A DNA stretch of 64,000 bases from Clostridium fungisolvens (GCF_014193895.1 NZ_BLZR01000001.1:1054001-1118000), one strand, 5' to 3'; positions 53,310 through 61,969 are shown, counted from the stretch's first letter. Program-made: numbers and translations. The notes: generated from the letters alone by a model not told the origin.

Positions 53310-53334
53310 AATTCATAAATAGTATTTATGAATT
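53310..53334. promoter_or_regulatory. LysR-type operator candidate, shikimate operon
   Basis: AATTCATAAATA-G-TATTTATGAATT, a perfect 12-1-12 dyad containing T-N11-A. Its centre is about 65 bp upstream of the predicted start site, the classic LysR recognition position. A 20/25 match lies before the lysR gene at 57769. Confidence 0.65.
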
Positions 53335-53350
53335 ATGGTTAAAAAATTAA

Positions 53351-53380
53351 TTGGATTAATATAAAGAGCGCCATTATAAT
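53351..53380 (+). promoter_or_regulatory. Promoter of the shikimate-type operon
   Basis: TTGGAT, 18-nt spacer, TATAAT. Predicted start about 53387. Confidence 0.6.
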
Positions 53381-53469
53381 AAAGATGTCAGATTGTTAAG
53401 TGATTAACTTGACAATCTTTAGTTTGAAAATATGGATATTATATATTTAACTTGAAGGAGAGATTTATT

Positions 53470-54342
53470 ATGGCAGAACGTATAACAGGACATACTGAAC
53501 TTATTGGATTAATTGCATACCCTATCAGACATTCAAGTTCACCAAGAATGCATAACGAGGCATTTGCAAAGTTAGGATTAGATTATGCTTATCTAGCATT
53601 TGAAGTTGATAATAGTACGTTAGAAGATACAATAAAAGGTTTTAGAGCAATGAAGGTAAGGGGAAGTAACGTTTCTATGCCTAATAAAACAGTTGTTCAT
53701 AAGTATCTAGACAAATTGTCACCAGCAGCTGAACTTTGTGGAGCTGTAAATACTATTGTAAATGATGACGGTGTTTTAACAGGACATATAACAGATGGAA
53801 TGGGTTATATGGCTGCTTTAAAAGATGCAGGAATTGATGTTATAGGAAAGAAGATGACGATTGTTGGAGCAGGTGGTGCTGCAACTGCTATAGAGATACA
53901 AGCGGCTTTAGATGGCGTTGCTGAGTTATCAATTTTTAATATTAAAGATAGTTTCTGGGAGAGAGCTGAACAAACTGTAAGAAATATTAATGAAAAAACA
54001 AACTGCAAAGCTACATTATACGATCTATCTGATTTAGATACATTAAAGAAAGAAATAGAAAGCAGTTATCTATTTACAAATGCAACTGGAATGGGAATGA
54101 AGCCTTTAGAAGGAAAGACTTATATACCTGATAAATCTTACTTCCGTCCTGAGCTTATAGTAGTAGATATAGTTTATTCTCCAGCTGAAACAGCAATGCT
54201 TAAAATGGCAAAAGAAGTTGGATGTAAGACAATGAACGGACTTGGTATGATGTTATTCCAAGGAGCAGCTGCTTTTGAAATGTGGACTGGAAAGCCTATG
54301 CCAATTGAATATATGAAGGAAATATTAGAAATAAAATACTAA
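53470..54342 (+). CDS. Quinate/shikimate dehydrogenase, YdiB-like
   Basis: 290 residues from the ATG at 53470, 9 nt after AAGGAGAG. Residues read much like E. coli YdiB: LIGLIAYPIRHSSSPRMHNEAF (substrate Ser pair), AMKVRGSNVSMPNKTVV (catalytic Lys), GAVNTIVNDDG (Asn), HITDGMGY (catalytic Asp), IVGAGGAATAIEIQAAL (dinucleotide loop), TNATGMGMKPLE, and NGLGMMLFQGAAAFEMWTGKPMPIEY. YdiB oxidises both quinate and shikimate with NAD+ or NADP+. Placement with MFS, dehydroquinase and a LysR gene, and not with other aro genes, argues for catabolism. Confidence 0.9.
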   Translation: MAERITGHTELIGLIAYPIRHSSSPRMHNEAFAKLGLDYAYLAFEVDNSTLEDTIKGFRAMKVRGSNVSMPNKTVVHKYLDKLSPAAELCGAVNTIVNDDGVLTGHITDGMGYMAALKDAGIDVIGKKMTIVGAGGAATAIEIQAALDGVAELSIFNIKDSFWERAEQTVRNINEKTNCKATLYDLSDLDTLKKEIESSYLFTNATGMGMKPLEGKTYIPDKSYFRPELIVVDIVYSPAETAMLKMAKEVGCKTMNGLGMMLFQGAAAFEMWTGKPMPIEYMKEILEIKY

Positions 54343-54388
54343 AGATTAAGGTTCAACAGAATATTAGATTAAGGGGACGAAAAAAATA

Positions 54389-55636
54389 ATGGAACAAAAA
54401 ATTAACTATAAAAAGTACTATATAACGGCATTTGTACTTTATTTAAACTACTTTATACACGGAATTGGGGTTTCGATTTTAGCACAATATAAGCAACAAT
54501 TTGCAGCGCAATGGGGAGCGAAACTACTTGCAAATGGTACTTATGATGTCAGCTCTGTTGTAATGGTTATAGCAGCACTTGGACTTGGTCGTTTAGTGGC
54601 CCTTCCTTTTGCTGGACCGCTTTCAGATAAGATAGGTCGTAGATTCTCAGCACTTATAGGAATTTCATCTTATATTATATATCTAGTTGGGATAGCATTG
54701 TCACCAAATGCATCAGTTGCATATCTTTGTGCTTTAGTTGGTGGTATTGCAAACTCATTTCTAGACACAGGAGTTATACCTGCATGTATGGAAATACTAG
54801 TTGAATCTACTGGATTAGCAAGTATTCTAACAAAATTATTTATATCAATTGGACAACTAGGTCTTCCAATGATGATAGGATATGTGGCAGCAAACCATAT
54901 GTCATATAAAACATTGTTCTTTGTAATGTCTGCATTGTTTATAGTTATAGCGATTTTAGTTTCATTCATGCCAATGCCTAAATCAAGCTCGGAAAGCAAT
55001 GGACAAACTAAACAAGAATCCTTATTCCAAAAGATAAGGTCAGTAAAGTTTACGCCAACAAGTATTGCACTTATATTAATTGGATTTACATGTACTTCAA
55101 CTTTCCAACTTTGGTTGAACTGTATACAAGAATTTGCAAAATCAACAGGTCTTAAGAATCCAAGTGTTATCCAATCATATTATTCGATAGGTACTATAGT
55201 TGCGGTTATTCTTACTGCAGTGCTTGTAAAACAGACTATAAAACCTGTTAGAATATTAGTTGTATACCCATTGATTGCAATGATCATGTTAATAATTGTT
55301 TATGTTGTAAAGACACCACAAATCACTTTAATAGGTGGATTTGTAATTGGTTTCTCAGCTGCAGGTGGTGTATTACAGTTAGCTGTTTCCACTATTAATG
55401 ACATGTTCCCTAAGATTAAAGGAATAATTACAAGTATTATAATGATAGCATCAAGTGCAGCAAATTACGCAGTGTTATCAGTAGCTGGAGCATTAACTAA
55501 GTCTTTCGGAGTAAACGGACCTAAATATGTTTTATTATTAAACATAGGAATAACATTTGTTGGAGTATTACTTGCATTATATGTTAATATGAGTTATAGA
55601 AAAGTTTCGGTTGAAAAGAATAGTGCTAGGGCATAA
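54389..55636 (+). CDS. MFS transporter, YdiN-like (probable quinate/shikimate uptake)
   Basis: 415 residues, twelve membrane helices. The MFS loop-2/3 signature is GRLVALPFAGPLSDKIGRR. The opening (YLNYFIHGIGVSILAQY), LGGIANSFLDTGVIPACMEIL-like stretch and FVIGFSAAGGVLQLAVSTINDMFPK resemble E. coli YdiN, which sits beside ydiB and aroD. It is placed between the dehydrogenase and dehydroquinase genes (46 nt and 14 nt gaps). Substrate is inferred from context. Confidence 0.88.
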   Translation: MEQKINYKKYYITAFVLYLNYFIHGIGVSILAQYKQQFAAQWGAKLLANGTYDVSSVVMVIAALGLGRLVALPFAGPLSDKIGRRFSALIGISSYIIYLVGIALSPNASVAYLCALVGGIANSFLDTGVIPACMEILVESTGLASILTKLFISIGQLGLPMMIGYVAANHMSYKTLFFVMSALFIVIAILVSFMPMPKSSSESNGQTKQESLFQKIRSVKFTPTSIALILIGFTCTSTFQLWLNCIQEFAKSTGLKNPSVIQSYYSIGTIVAVILTAVLVKQTIKPVRILVVYPLIAMIMLIIVYVVKTPQITLIGGFVIGFSAAGGVLQLAVSTINDMFPKIKGIITSIIMIASSAANYAVLSVAGALTKSFGVNGPKYVLLLNIGITFVGVLLALYVNMSYRKVSVEKNSARA

Positions 55637-55650
55637 TTAAGGAGGCAACT

Positions 55651-56415
55651 ATGAATACAGTTAAGATTAAGAATATAGTATTAGGTGACGGTATTCCAAA
55701 GATATGCGTACCTATAGTAGCAAAAACTAAAGAAGATATAATAGCAGAAGCATTAAGTTTTAAGGATATACATGTAGATGTAGTAGAATGGCGTGTTGAT
55801 TGGTTTGAAGGTGTTTTTGATATTGAAAAAGTTAAGGATGTTTTAAAGGATTTAGTTCCTGCTTTAAATAACATACCGCTTCTATTTACTTTCCGTACAT
55901 CTAAAGAGGGCGGAGAAAAGGCAATTGAGGCAAGAACATATGCTGAATTAAATAAGGCAGTTGCTGCCACAGGCTTAGTTGACTTAGTAGATGTTGAAGC
56001 TTTTACAGGCGATGAAATAGTTAAGGATATAATCGCCAGTGCACATGCTTCAGGAGTTAAGGTTGTTGCATCAAATCATGACTTTGGAAAAACTCCATCA
56101 AAGGACGATATAATCTATCGTTTAAGAAAGATGCAGGATTTAGGAGCTGATATTCCTAAGATTGCTGTTATGCCAAAATCAAAGCTAGATGTATTAGAAT
56201 TACTTGAAGCTACAGTAATAATGTCAGAAAAGTATGCTGATAGACCGATAATAACAATGTCTATGGCTGGAACCGGTGTTATAAGTAGATTAACTGGAGA
56301 AGTTTTCGGATCTGCTTTAACTTTTGGAGCTGCTAAGAAGGCTTCAGCACCTGGACAAATTGGTGTAGAAGATCTATATGGAGTATTACAGTTACTACAT
56401 AAAAGCATAAAGTAA
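55651..56415 (+). CDS. aroD: 3-dehydroquinate dehydratase, type I
   Basis: 254 residues, class I aldolase-type TIM barrel. Motifs are PKICVPIVAKTKEDI, VDVVEWRVDWFEG (substrate Glu), LLFTFRTSKEGGE, the general-base His in VVASNHDFGKTP, the Schiff-base Lys in DIPKIAVMPKS, and ITMSMAGTGVISRLTGEVFGSALTFG. It interconverts 3-dehydroquinate and 3-dehydroshikimate. AAGGAGG precedes the start; it is the third gene of the operon and ends near a hairpin. Located apart from chorismate genes, it is probably catabolic or reversible here. Confidence 0.94.
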   Translation: MNTVKIKNIVLGDGIPKICVPIVAKTKEDIIAEALSFKDIHVDVVEWRVDWFEGVFDIEKVKDVLKDLVPALNNIPLLFTFRTSKEGGEKAIEARTYAELNKAVAATGLVDLVDVEAFTGDEIVKDIIASAHASGVKVVASNHDFGKTPSKDDIIYRLRKMQDLGADIPKIAVMPKSKLDVLELLEATVIMSEKYADRPIITMSMAGTGVISRLTGEVFGSALTFGAAKKASAPGQIGVEDLYGVLQLLHKSIK

Positions 56416-56486
56416 TATAGTACCTATAGTAGAAAGACTTTGATTTTAACAATAATATTAATCAGAGTAAATATGAATAATAAAGA

Positions 56487-56523
56487 TAAGGTTATGAACT
56501 TCCAACGGTTCATAACCTTATTT
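56487..56523 (+). terminator. Terminator of the ydiB-ydiN-aroD-type operon
   Basis: TAAGGTTATGAAC / GTTCATAACCTTA with an 8-nt loop and a short T3 tail. Confidence 0.75.
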
Positions 56524-56669
56524 GCGTATCTATAAATCTTAATATATAACTATAATATCATTTATTTGCCTATGTTTAAAAATATTGTTGAAATAAAATG
56601 GTTATTCAGGAGATGCTATATGAGCGAGCTATTAGAATTAAATGATTTTTTCAGATGTAGTGGCGTTGA

Positions 56670-56803
56670 AAAACTGTACTGTTAGAACGTAGTGAGTTTA
56701 CAGTTTTAGCCACGGAATATGACAAAATCATATTAATTCTTTGCGTAAGCTCATTAAAGCATTGGATGAGTAACCATTTTATTTCAAAACTTTGCTTTAA
56801 TAG
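56670..56803 (-). repeat. Dispersed repeat family B, copy 2
   Basis: Opposite orientation to the 38634 copy. AAAACTGTACTGTT...GTTTACAGTTTTAGCCA forms a hairpin, then GAATATGACAAAATCATATT, then AAGCTCATTAAAGCATTGGATGAGTAACC. It ends 2 nt before the lysR stop codon. Confidence 0.8.
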
Positions 56804-56805
56804 CT

Positions 56806-57726
56806 CTAAATAAGCAAGTCGCTATTTTCACTATTTTTGAAGTGATCTTCTCGTCCGTTCAGAACAAAATCCTTAAATAAGTGAACCGTAGGGCTTAAAT
56901 ATTTATTTTTCATATATGCAAGGTAGATAAATCTTTTATGGGGAGGGTTTACTATCTTAAGAGTTTTCACATCAAACTGCTTTATTACCCATGCATTTGG
57001 TACCACAGCAATACCATAGTTGATTGAAACGAGTCCTCCAGCAGCACTATCTTCTTCTACTTCACAAATGATTTTAGGAGAAAAATCTACCTTTGCGAAG
57101 AGATCATCAATTATAGGTCTAAGACCACTTAGTTTGTTGTAGTATACAAAAGGATAAGGTTCAGTTTCTTTTAAATCTATAGTATCAAAAGCAGCGAGAG
57201 GGTGATCTTTCGAAACAATAAGAACTAATTCTTGTTCTGTGACAGGAATGAAGTTAATGTTAGGTTCATTCTCTACATATGAACAAAAAGCCAAATCAAA
57301 TTTTTCTTCCTTTAGACCTTGAATAATATTTTTGGTGTTGCCTTGGCTGAAATTAAAAGATATATTTTTGTTTGCTTCTTCGCTAAAGAAGGTTTTAATC
57401 ATATTTGGAACAAAATGAGGGCCTAAGGTATATATGAAAGCTAAATCTATAGTACCATGAGTTGGATTTACTAGTCTCTTTAACTCTTTTTCTCCCTTTT
57501 CTAATTCATTAAGAGAATTAGTCACATAGTTAAGAAAAAAACGACCATACTTTGTAAGTTTGATATTCCTTCCTTGTTTTTCAAATAGAAACACCCCTAA
57601 TTCTTTTTCTAGTTCAGATATAGCATAAGTTAAATTAGGCTGTGTTATAGATAGTTTTTCTGCTGCTAAAGTAACATGCTCCATACCTGCCAATACTCTA
57701 AAATACTCGAGTTGCTTTAAATTCAA
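56806..57726 (-). CDS. LysR-family transcriptional regulator of the quinate/shikimate cluster
   Basis: 306 residues. The N-terminal winged helix is MNLKQLEYFRVLAGMEHVTLAAEKLSITQPNLTYAISELEKELGVFLFEKQGRNIKLT. The ligand-binding domain has the periplasmic-protein-like blocks FNFSQGN, DLAFCSYV, VLIVSKDHPLA and GIAVVPN. It is transcribed divergently from the enoate reductase and convergent with the dehydrogenase operon, consistent with control of both. AGGAGTG precedes the start. The inducer is presumably a cluster metabolite (inference). Confidence 0.92.
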   Translation of the reverse strand: MNLKQLEYFRVLAGMEHVTLAAEKLSITQPNLTYAISELEKELGVFLFEKQGRNIKLTKYGRFFLNYVTNSLNELEKGEKELKRLVNPTHGTIDLAFIYTLGPHFVPNMIKTFFSEEANKNISFNFSQGNTKNIIQGLKEEKFDLAFCSYVENEPNINFIPVTEQELVLIVSKDHPLAAFDTIDLKETEPYPFVYYNKLSGLRPIIDDLFAKVDFSPKIICEVEEDSAAGGLVSINYGIAVVPNAWVIKQFDVKTLKIVNPPHKRFIYLAYMKNKYLSPTVHLFKDFVLNGREDHFKNSENSDLLI

Positions 57727-57768
57727 TGGGGATCACTCCTTAAAATCTGATATAAGTTATTATAATAT

Positions 57769-57793
57769 AATTCATAAAAAATATCTATGGATA
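57769..57793. promoter_or_regulatory. LysR-type operator candidate upstream of lysR
   Basis: AATTCATAAA..TAT.TATGGAT matches the perfect dyad at 53310-53334 in 20 of 25 positions. It lies 43 bp before the lysR start, fitting autoregulation. Confidence 0.6.
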
Positions 57794-57851
57794 AAGCATA
57801 AAATATTGATTAGATTTATGATAATACCCATATTATAATTAATTATGTTAG

Positions 57852-57909
57852 TTTGTTATTTAACAAATTAAGTTGAAGTTGTTAATGGTAATTTGTTTGT
57901 ATAACAAAC
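57852..57909. promoter_or_regulatory. Two related palindromes in the lysR/enoate reductase gap
   Basis: TTTGTTA-TT-TAACAAA (57852-57867) and GTTTGT-ATA-ACAAAC (57895-57909). Their centres are about 42 bp apart, four helical turns, on one face of the DNA. Likely regulator sites for the reductase gene. Confidence 0.5.
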
Positions 57910-58001
57910 TAAAAAATAATGTATTAAAAGAGTAAAAATCAAAAGATTAAATAAAAAAACGTTTAAATTACTTGGTTTTTTAAATGGAGGTCAAAAAAAT
58001 T

Positions 58002-59990
58002 ATGAAATATAGCAATATTTTTAGTCCATTAAAAGTTAAAAACATGACAATAAAAAACAGAATAATAATGCCACCGATGGGGACAAACTATGCAAGTCAA
58101 AACGGTGAAATAAATAGTGATCATATAAAGTACTATGAACAAAGAGCAAAAGGTGGAACTGGATTAATAATAGTGGAAAATGCAGCTGTAGAATTTCCTC
58201 TAGGATCAAATGGAACAACTCAGCTTAGAATTGATCATGACAGCTTTATGCCAGCGTTATATAAACTAACAGAGAGAATGCATAAGTATGGTGCTTGTGT
58301 AGCAATGCAGATAAACCATTCAGGTGCATCAGCAGTTCCAGATAGAATAGGTTGTCAGCCTGTTTCGTCATCAAACATTCCATCTAAAACTGGTGGAGCA
58401 GTTCCAAGACCACTAGAAAAGGAAGAAATACTTAATATAGTTGAGAAATATGGAAAGGCAGCAAAAAGAGTACAAACCGCAGGTTTTGATGCAGTAGAAA
58501 TACATGCAGGACATTCATATTTAATATGCCAATTCTTATCACCTATATATAATAAGCGTGATGATGAATTTGGTGGTAGTATAGAAAATAGAGCTAGGTT
58601 CGCAAGAATGGTAATTGATAGCGTAAGAGCTGCTGTTGGACCAATGTTCCCAATATTCCTTAGAATAAGTGCAGATGAGCTTTTAGAAGGTGGCAATACT
58701 TTAGAGGATACTTTAAAGATATTGGAATACCTAAATGAAGAAGTTGATGTATTCAATGTTTCTGCGGCATTAAATGATTCGCTGCAGTACCAGATAGATA
58801 ATATGAATCTTGAAGATGGATGGCGTTCATACATGTCTAGAGCTGTAAGAGAAAAATTTAATAAACCAACAATAACAACTGGTAACATCAGAAATCCAGA
58901 AGTTGCAGAAAATATTCTATCAGAGGGACATGCTGACTTAATAGGAATGGGCCGTGGGCTTATTGCTGATCCAAATTGGGTTCTAAAGGTTAAGAATAAT
59001 GCAGAAGATACGATAAGAAAATGTCTCTCATGTAATATAGGATGCGCTGGTCATAGAATAGGATTAAATAGACCTATAAGATGTACTATGAACCCTGATA
59101 CAATAAATGAAGATGAATATAAGAAGTTAAGAGTTAAAAAGCAAACTACTGTAGTTGTAATAGGTGGAGGAACTGCTGGCCTTGAAGCAGCTTGTACTGC
59201 AGCAGAAGTAGGATGTACAACATTCCTATTTGAAGAAAAGCCATATTTAGGTGGACTAGCTAAAGAAATTTCAAAGTTACCAGATAAAAAAAGAATTTCT
59301 TATTTGCCAGAATACTTAATAAGAAGAGCAGAAGGGTTAAGCAATTTAGTGATTTATACTAATACAAAGGCTGACATTAAAGCTATAGAGAACCTTAAGC
59401 CAAATGTTATAGTAAATGCCACTGGTTCTAAACCTCTACTTCCTCCTATTAAAGGCTTACTTGAGCGTATAGATAAAAGTGAAGAAAATATATATTCAAT
59501 TTTAGGACTTTTAAATAATATGGATAAATTTGAAGATGCTAAAGATAAGAAAGTAGTAGTTATAGGTGGTGGAGCAGTAGGACTAGATGTTGTAGAATAT
59601 TTTGCTGAAAAGAAAGCAGAAGTTTCTATAGTTGAAATGATGCCTATGCTCGGAAGAGATTTAGATGTAATAACAAAGCTTTCTATGATGGATATAATTG
59701 AAAAAAATAAAGTAAATGTTCATACTGGAACAGCTTTAGTAGAAGTTGCATCTGATCATTTTAAGGTAAAGAAAGACGAAAAAGAACAAAACTTAGATTT
59801 TGACTATGGATTTGTTTGCTTAGGAATGAGATCAGAGAATCCAATACTAAGTGATCTACAAAAGCATTTTGCAGAAAAAGATGTTGAAGTAATAAATATT
59901 GGAGATAGTTCAAGAACTAGAAAAATAATAGATGGCATGGCAGAAGGTAGAGATGTAATTCTTACATTAGAAAAGATAGGATCAATATAA
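58002..59990 (+). CDS. Enoate reductase-type Fe-S flavoprotein (Old Yellow Enzyme / 2,4-dienoyl-CoA reductase family)
   Basis: 662 residues from the ATG at 58002, 9 nt after GGAGGT. The N-terminal ~340 form the FMN barrel: IFSPLKVKNMTIKNRIIMPPMG, VAMQINHSGA, FDAVEIHAGHSYLICQFLSP.YNKR, and LIGMGRGLIADPNW. The [4Fe-4S] ligands are in CLSCNIGC.GH and IRCTMNP. The C-terminal part has FAD loop VVVIGGGTAGLEAACTAAEVG and NAD loop VVVIGGGAVGLDVVEYFAEKKA. Relatives reduce alpha,beta-unsaturated carboxylates or enones (clostridial enoate reductases, BaiCD/BaiH). Shikimate and dehydroshikimate carry such a bond, so they are attractive substrates here. Confidence 0.92.
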   Translation: MKYSNIFSPLKVKNMTIKNRIIMPPMGTNYASQNGEINSDHIKYYEQRAKGGTGLIIVENAAVEFPLGSNGTTQLRIDHDSFMPALYKLTERMHKYGACVAMQINHSGASAVPDRIGCQPVSSSNIPSKTGGAVPRPLEKEEILNIVEKYGKAAKRVQTAGFDAVEIHAGHSYLICQFLSPIYNKRDDEFGGSIENRARFARMVIDSVRAAVGPMFPIFLRISADELLEGGNTLEDTLKILEYLNEEVDVFNVSAALNDSLQYQIDNMNLEDGWRSYMSRAVREKFNKPTITTGNIRNPEVAENILSEGHADLIGMGRGLIADPNWVLKVKNNAEDTIRKCLSCNIGCAGHRIGLNRPIRCTMNPDTINEDEYKKLRVKKQTTVVVIGGGTAGLEAACTAAEVGCTTFLFEEKPYLGGLAKEISKLPDKKRISYLPEYLIRRAEGLSNLVIYTNTKADIKAIENLKPNVIVNATGSKPLLPPIKGLLERIDKSEENIYSILGLLNNMDKFEDAKDKKVVVIGGGAVGLDVVEYFAEKKAEVSIVEMMPMLGRDLDVITKLSMMDIIEKNKVNVHTGTALVEVASDHFKVKKDEKEQNLDFDYGFVCLGMRSENPILSDLQKHFAEKDVEVINIGDSSRTRKIIDGMAEGRDVILTLEKIGSI

Positions 59991-60004
59991 ATATAGAACA
60001 CAAT

Positions 60005-60057
60005 AACCAAACACCTAAAATTCTTGGAAAATAAATACAAGAAATAGGTGTTTGGTT
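60005..60057 (+). terminator. Hairpin between enoate reductase and MFS genes
   Basis: AACCAAACACCTA / TAGGTGTTTGGTT outer stem and TTCTTG / CAAGAA inner stem. There is only a weak T-run, so it may be a partial terminator or processing site. Confidence 0.65.
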
Positions 60058-60085
60058 AGTTGGTTTTATTAAATTGGAGGAATTT

Positions 60086-61282
60086 ATGTTTAAAAGTAAG
60101 TATTTCAAAACAGCTCTGGGGATATATATTAGTTATTGTATGCTAGGAATGATACTAATCTTACTTTCCTCAAATATGGCATTCTTAACTAAGCAATTTA
60201 ATACTGATGCTGCAGGTATTAGTTTTCTGATATCAGCAGAAGGGATAGTAAGATCTGCCACATTATATGCTGCAGGGAGATTATCTGATAAGTTTGGAAG
60301 AAAGAGATTTTTGTGCTTAGCGCCACTAACAATGGTAGTTTTTCTAGTAGGGATACCTCTTTCACCAAGTTATGGCTTAGCTATTTTGTTTTCAGCTTTT
60401 GCAGGTATATCTCATGCTTTTATGGATGCTGCCAGTTATCCAACTTTAATGGAATGTTTTCCAAAGACACCTGGTACTGCAAATGTTTTAATAAAAGCTT
60501 TTGTAGCAACTGGAGGAGCACTTTTACCTTTTATAATAGCCTTCTTTGTAGAGAGAAATATGTTTTATGGAAATACATTCTTCTTAATAGCTCTAGTAGT
60601 ATTTCTTAATGGTCTATTCATAATGGGAAGAAAGTTTCCAAAGCAAAACGACATTGCCGCTACTAATGATGAGGTAGCTTCAAATGTAAGATTTTCATCA
60701 GAGCCTGTATTTAGAAAAGAAGGAATAGCCTTAATAATAATAGGATTTACTTCAAATTCTATATATACAGCGTTTCAAATGTGGATGCCAACTTTTGGAC
60801 AGAAGATCTTGGGAATGAACCAACTAACCTCTCTAAAATTTATAACTTATTATAGTATAGGAGCTATTGTATCTGTATTTATATTAGCAAAACTACTGCA
60901 AAAAACAATTAAGCCTATATTAGTAACAGCAGTTTACCCTATAATAGGTATAATTTTTCTTATAATAGTATTAATATTTAAGACAAAAACTGTTGCGACT
61001 ATAAGTTTTGCTTTAGCAGGTTTTTCATCTGCTGGAGTTTTACAAATGGCACAAACAACTATGGGAGAGTTATTCTGGAGAAATAAAGGTGCAACCATAG
61101 CTTTAGTTTCTACCGCTAGTGGTATAGCAGCTGCAGTAATACCAGCATCAACAGGGCTTATATTAAGGCATTTTGGGATTGTATCTGTTTTTTATTTTAT
61201 GCTGGGTATATATGTAATAGCAATTGTAGCATCTACAATTGCAAAAATGAGATATGATAAAGTGTTTGGGAAAAATAAATAA
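60086..61282 (+). CDS. MFS transporter, YdiM-like
   Basis: 398 residues from the ATG at 60086, 5 nt after TTGGAGG. Twelve membrane helices. YAAGRLSDKFGRKRF is the MFS signature, and AFAGISHAFMDAASYPTLMECFPKTPGTANVLIKAFVATGGALLPFII reads like E. coli YdiM, the second transporter at the ydiB locus. It could import a second substrate or export the reduced product. Related to, but clearly distinct from, the YdiN-like protein at 54389. Confidence 0.88.
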   Translation: MFKSKYFKTALGIYISYCMLGMILILLSSNMAFLTKQFNTDAAGISFLISAEGIVRSATLYAAGRLSDKFGRKRFLCLAPLTMVVFLVGIPLSPSYGLAILFSAFAGISHAFMDAASYPTLMECFPKTPGTANVLIKAFVATGGALLPFIIAFFVERNMFYGNTFFLIALVVFLNGLFIMGRKFPKQNDIAATNDEVASNVRFSSEPVFRKEGIALIIIGFTSNSIYTAFQMWMPTFGQKILGMNQLTSLKFITYYSIGAIVSVFILAKLLQKTIKPILVTAVYPIIGIIFLIIVLIFKTKTVATISFALAGFSSAGVLQMAQTTMGELFWRNKGATIALVSTASGIAAAVIPASTGLILRHFGIVSVFYFMLGIYVIAIVASTIAKMRYDKVFGKNK

Positions 61283-61294
61283 TATTTAGATATG

Positions 61295-61336
61295 GTGCAG
61301 TAATAGGCTTAAAGTCTTTTACTGCACTATTTTTTG
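61295..61336 (+). terminator. Terminator of the enoate reductase/MFS operon
   Basis: GTGCAGTAA / TTACTGCAC stem with a 15-nt loop, then TATTTTTTG. Confidence 0.82.
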
Positions 61337-61435
61337 TATTTATAAGTTTTTAGTTTATATACGTGTTTAAGTTTTTGTAATGGAACTCTTTAGCTATAAA
61401 CAATAATATATGATATGCAATATGTAAAAATAAAC

Positions 61436-61969
61436 TTAAATAACTTCCTTAACACACCAGGTATCTCCGGATTGTATAATTTTAAGAGTATTTTCTGTTG
61501 TATTGAAGGGGCCAGAAGAAGTTGACCAAAAGAATTTTAATTTAACGATATATTCAGTATCACTTATTTTATTTTTAGAGATAACTTCATATCTATCAAG
61601 CCATGGACTTGATACACCATATATCCAATAGGTATCTTTTGGCGCACCTAAATCTTCAATAATCTTTCTTTTTAATTCTTTACAAGCCACTGAGTAGTGG
61701 TAAACTCCATTTCTTGTTTTTTCAGTCTTAACCCAGATACTTATCACCTGCTCTGGAGAAGTGGCTCCAAATTCATCAAGGGCTTGTTTGAAAAGTTCAA
61801 TTTGAGCTTTTGTTTGTTCAGGAGTAATTAAATTATCTTTTTTATGGAGCAGTTGTTCTTTACCAATAGAAATGGGGATATTTTTTTTAATATCTATTTT
61901 ATCATAAGGTAAATTAGTTAATAGTGTAGACATCAATATGGTAGTAATGATTTTCGGTATTATATTCAT
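61436..61969 (-). CDS. Secreted protein of unknown function, 177 residues
   Basis: Starts after AGAGGAGATTA. A short hydrophobic N-terminus (IIPKIITTILMSTLLTNL) suggests export or anchoring. A helical segment follows (PEQTKAQIELFKQALDEFG), then a beta-rich domain with VISIWVKTEKTRNGVYHYSVACKELKRKI, YEVISKNKISDTEYIVKLKFFWSTSSG and a final SGDTWCVKEVI strand. The plan resembles extracytoplasmic DUF4829/NTF2-like domains seen in Clostridium. No function proposed. Confidence 0.65.
   Translation of the reverse strand: MNIIPKIITTILMSTLLTNLPYDKIDIKKNIPISIGKEQLLHKKDNLITPEQTKAQIELFKQALDEFGATSPEQVISIWVKTEKTRNGVYHYSVACKELKRKIIEDLGAPKDTYWIYGVSSPWLDRYEVISKNKISDTEYIVKLKFFWSTSSGPFNTTENTLKIIQSGDTWCVKEVI

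Larger units (their letters stand above)
53013..53469. promoter_or_regulatory. Control region of the shikimate-type operon
   Basis: No ORF. It holds the 25-bp dyad (53310-53334), a sigma-A promoter (53351-53380) and a hairpin GATTGTTAAGT / ACTTGACAATC (53391-53417) at the 5' end of the transcript, followed by TTTAGTTT. The hairpin could be a leader terminator or stabiliser. The rest is featureless. Confidence 0.55.
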
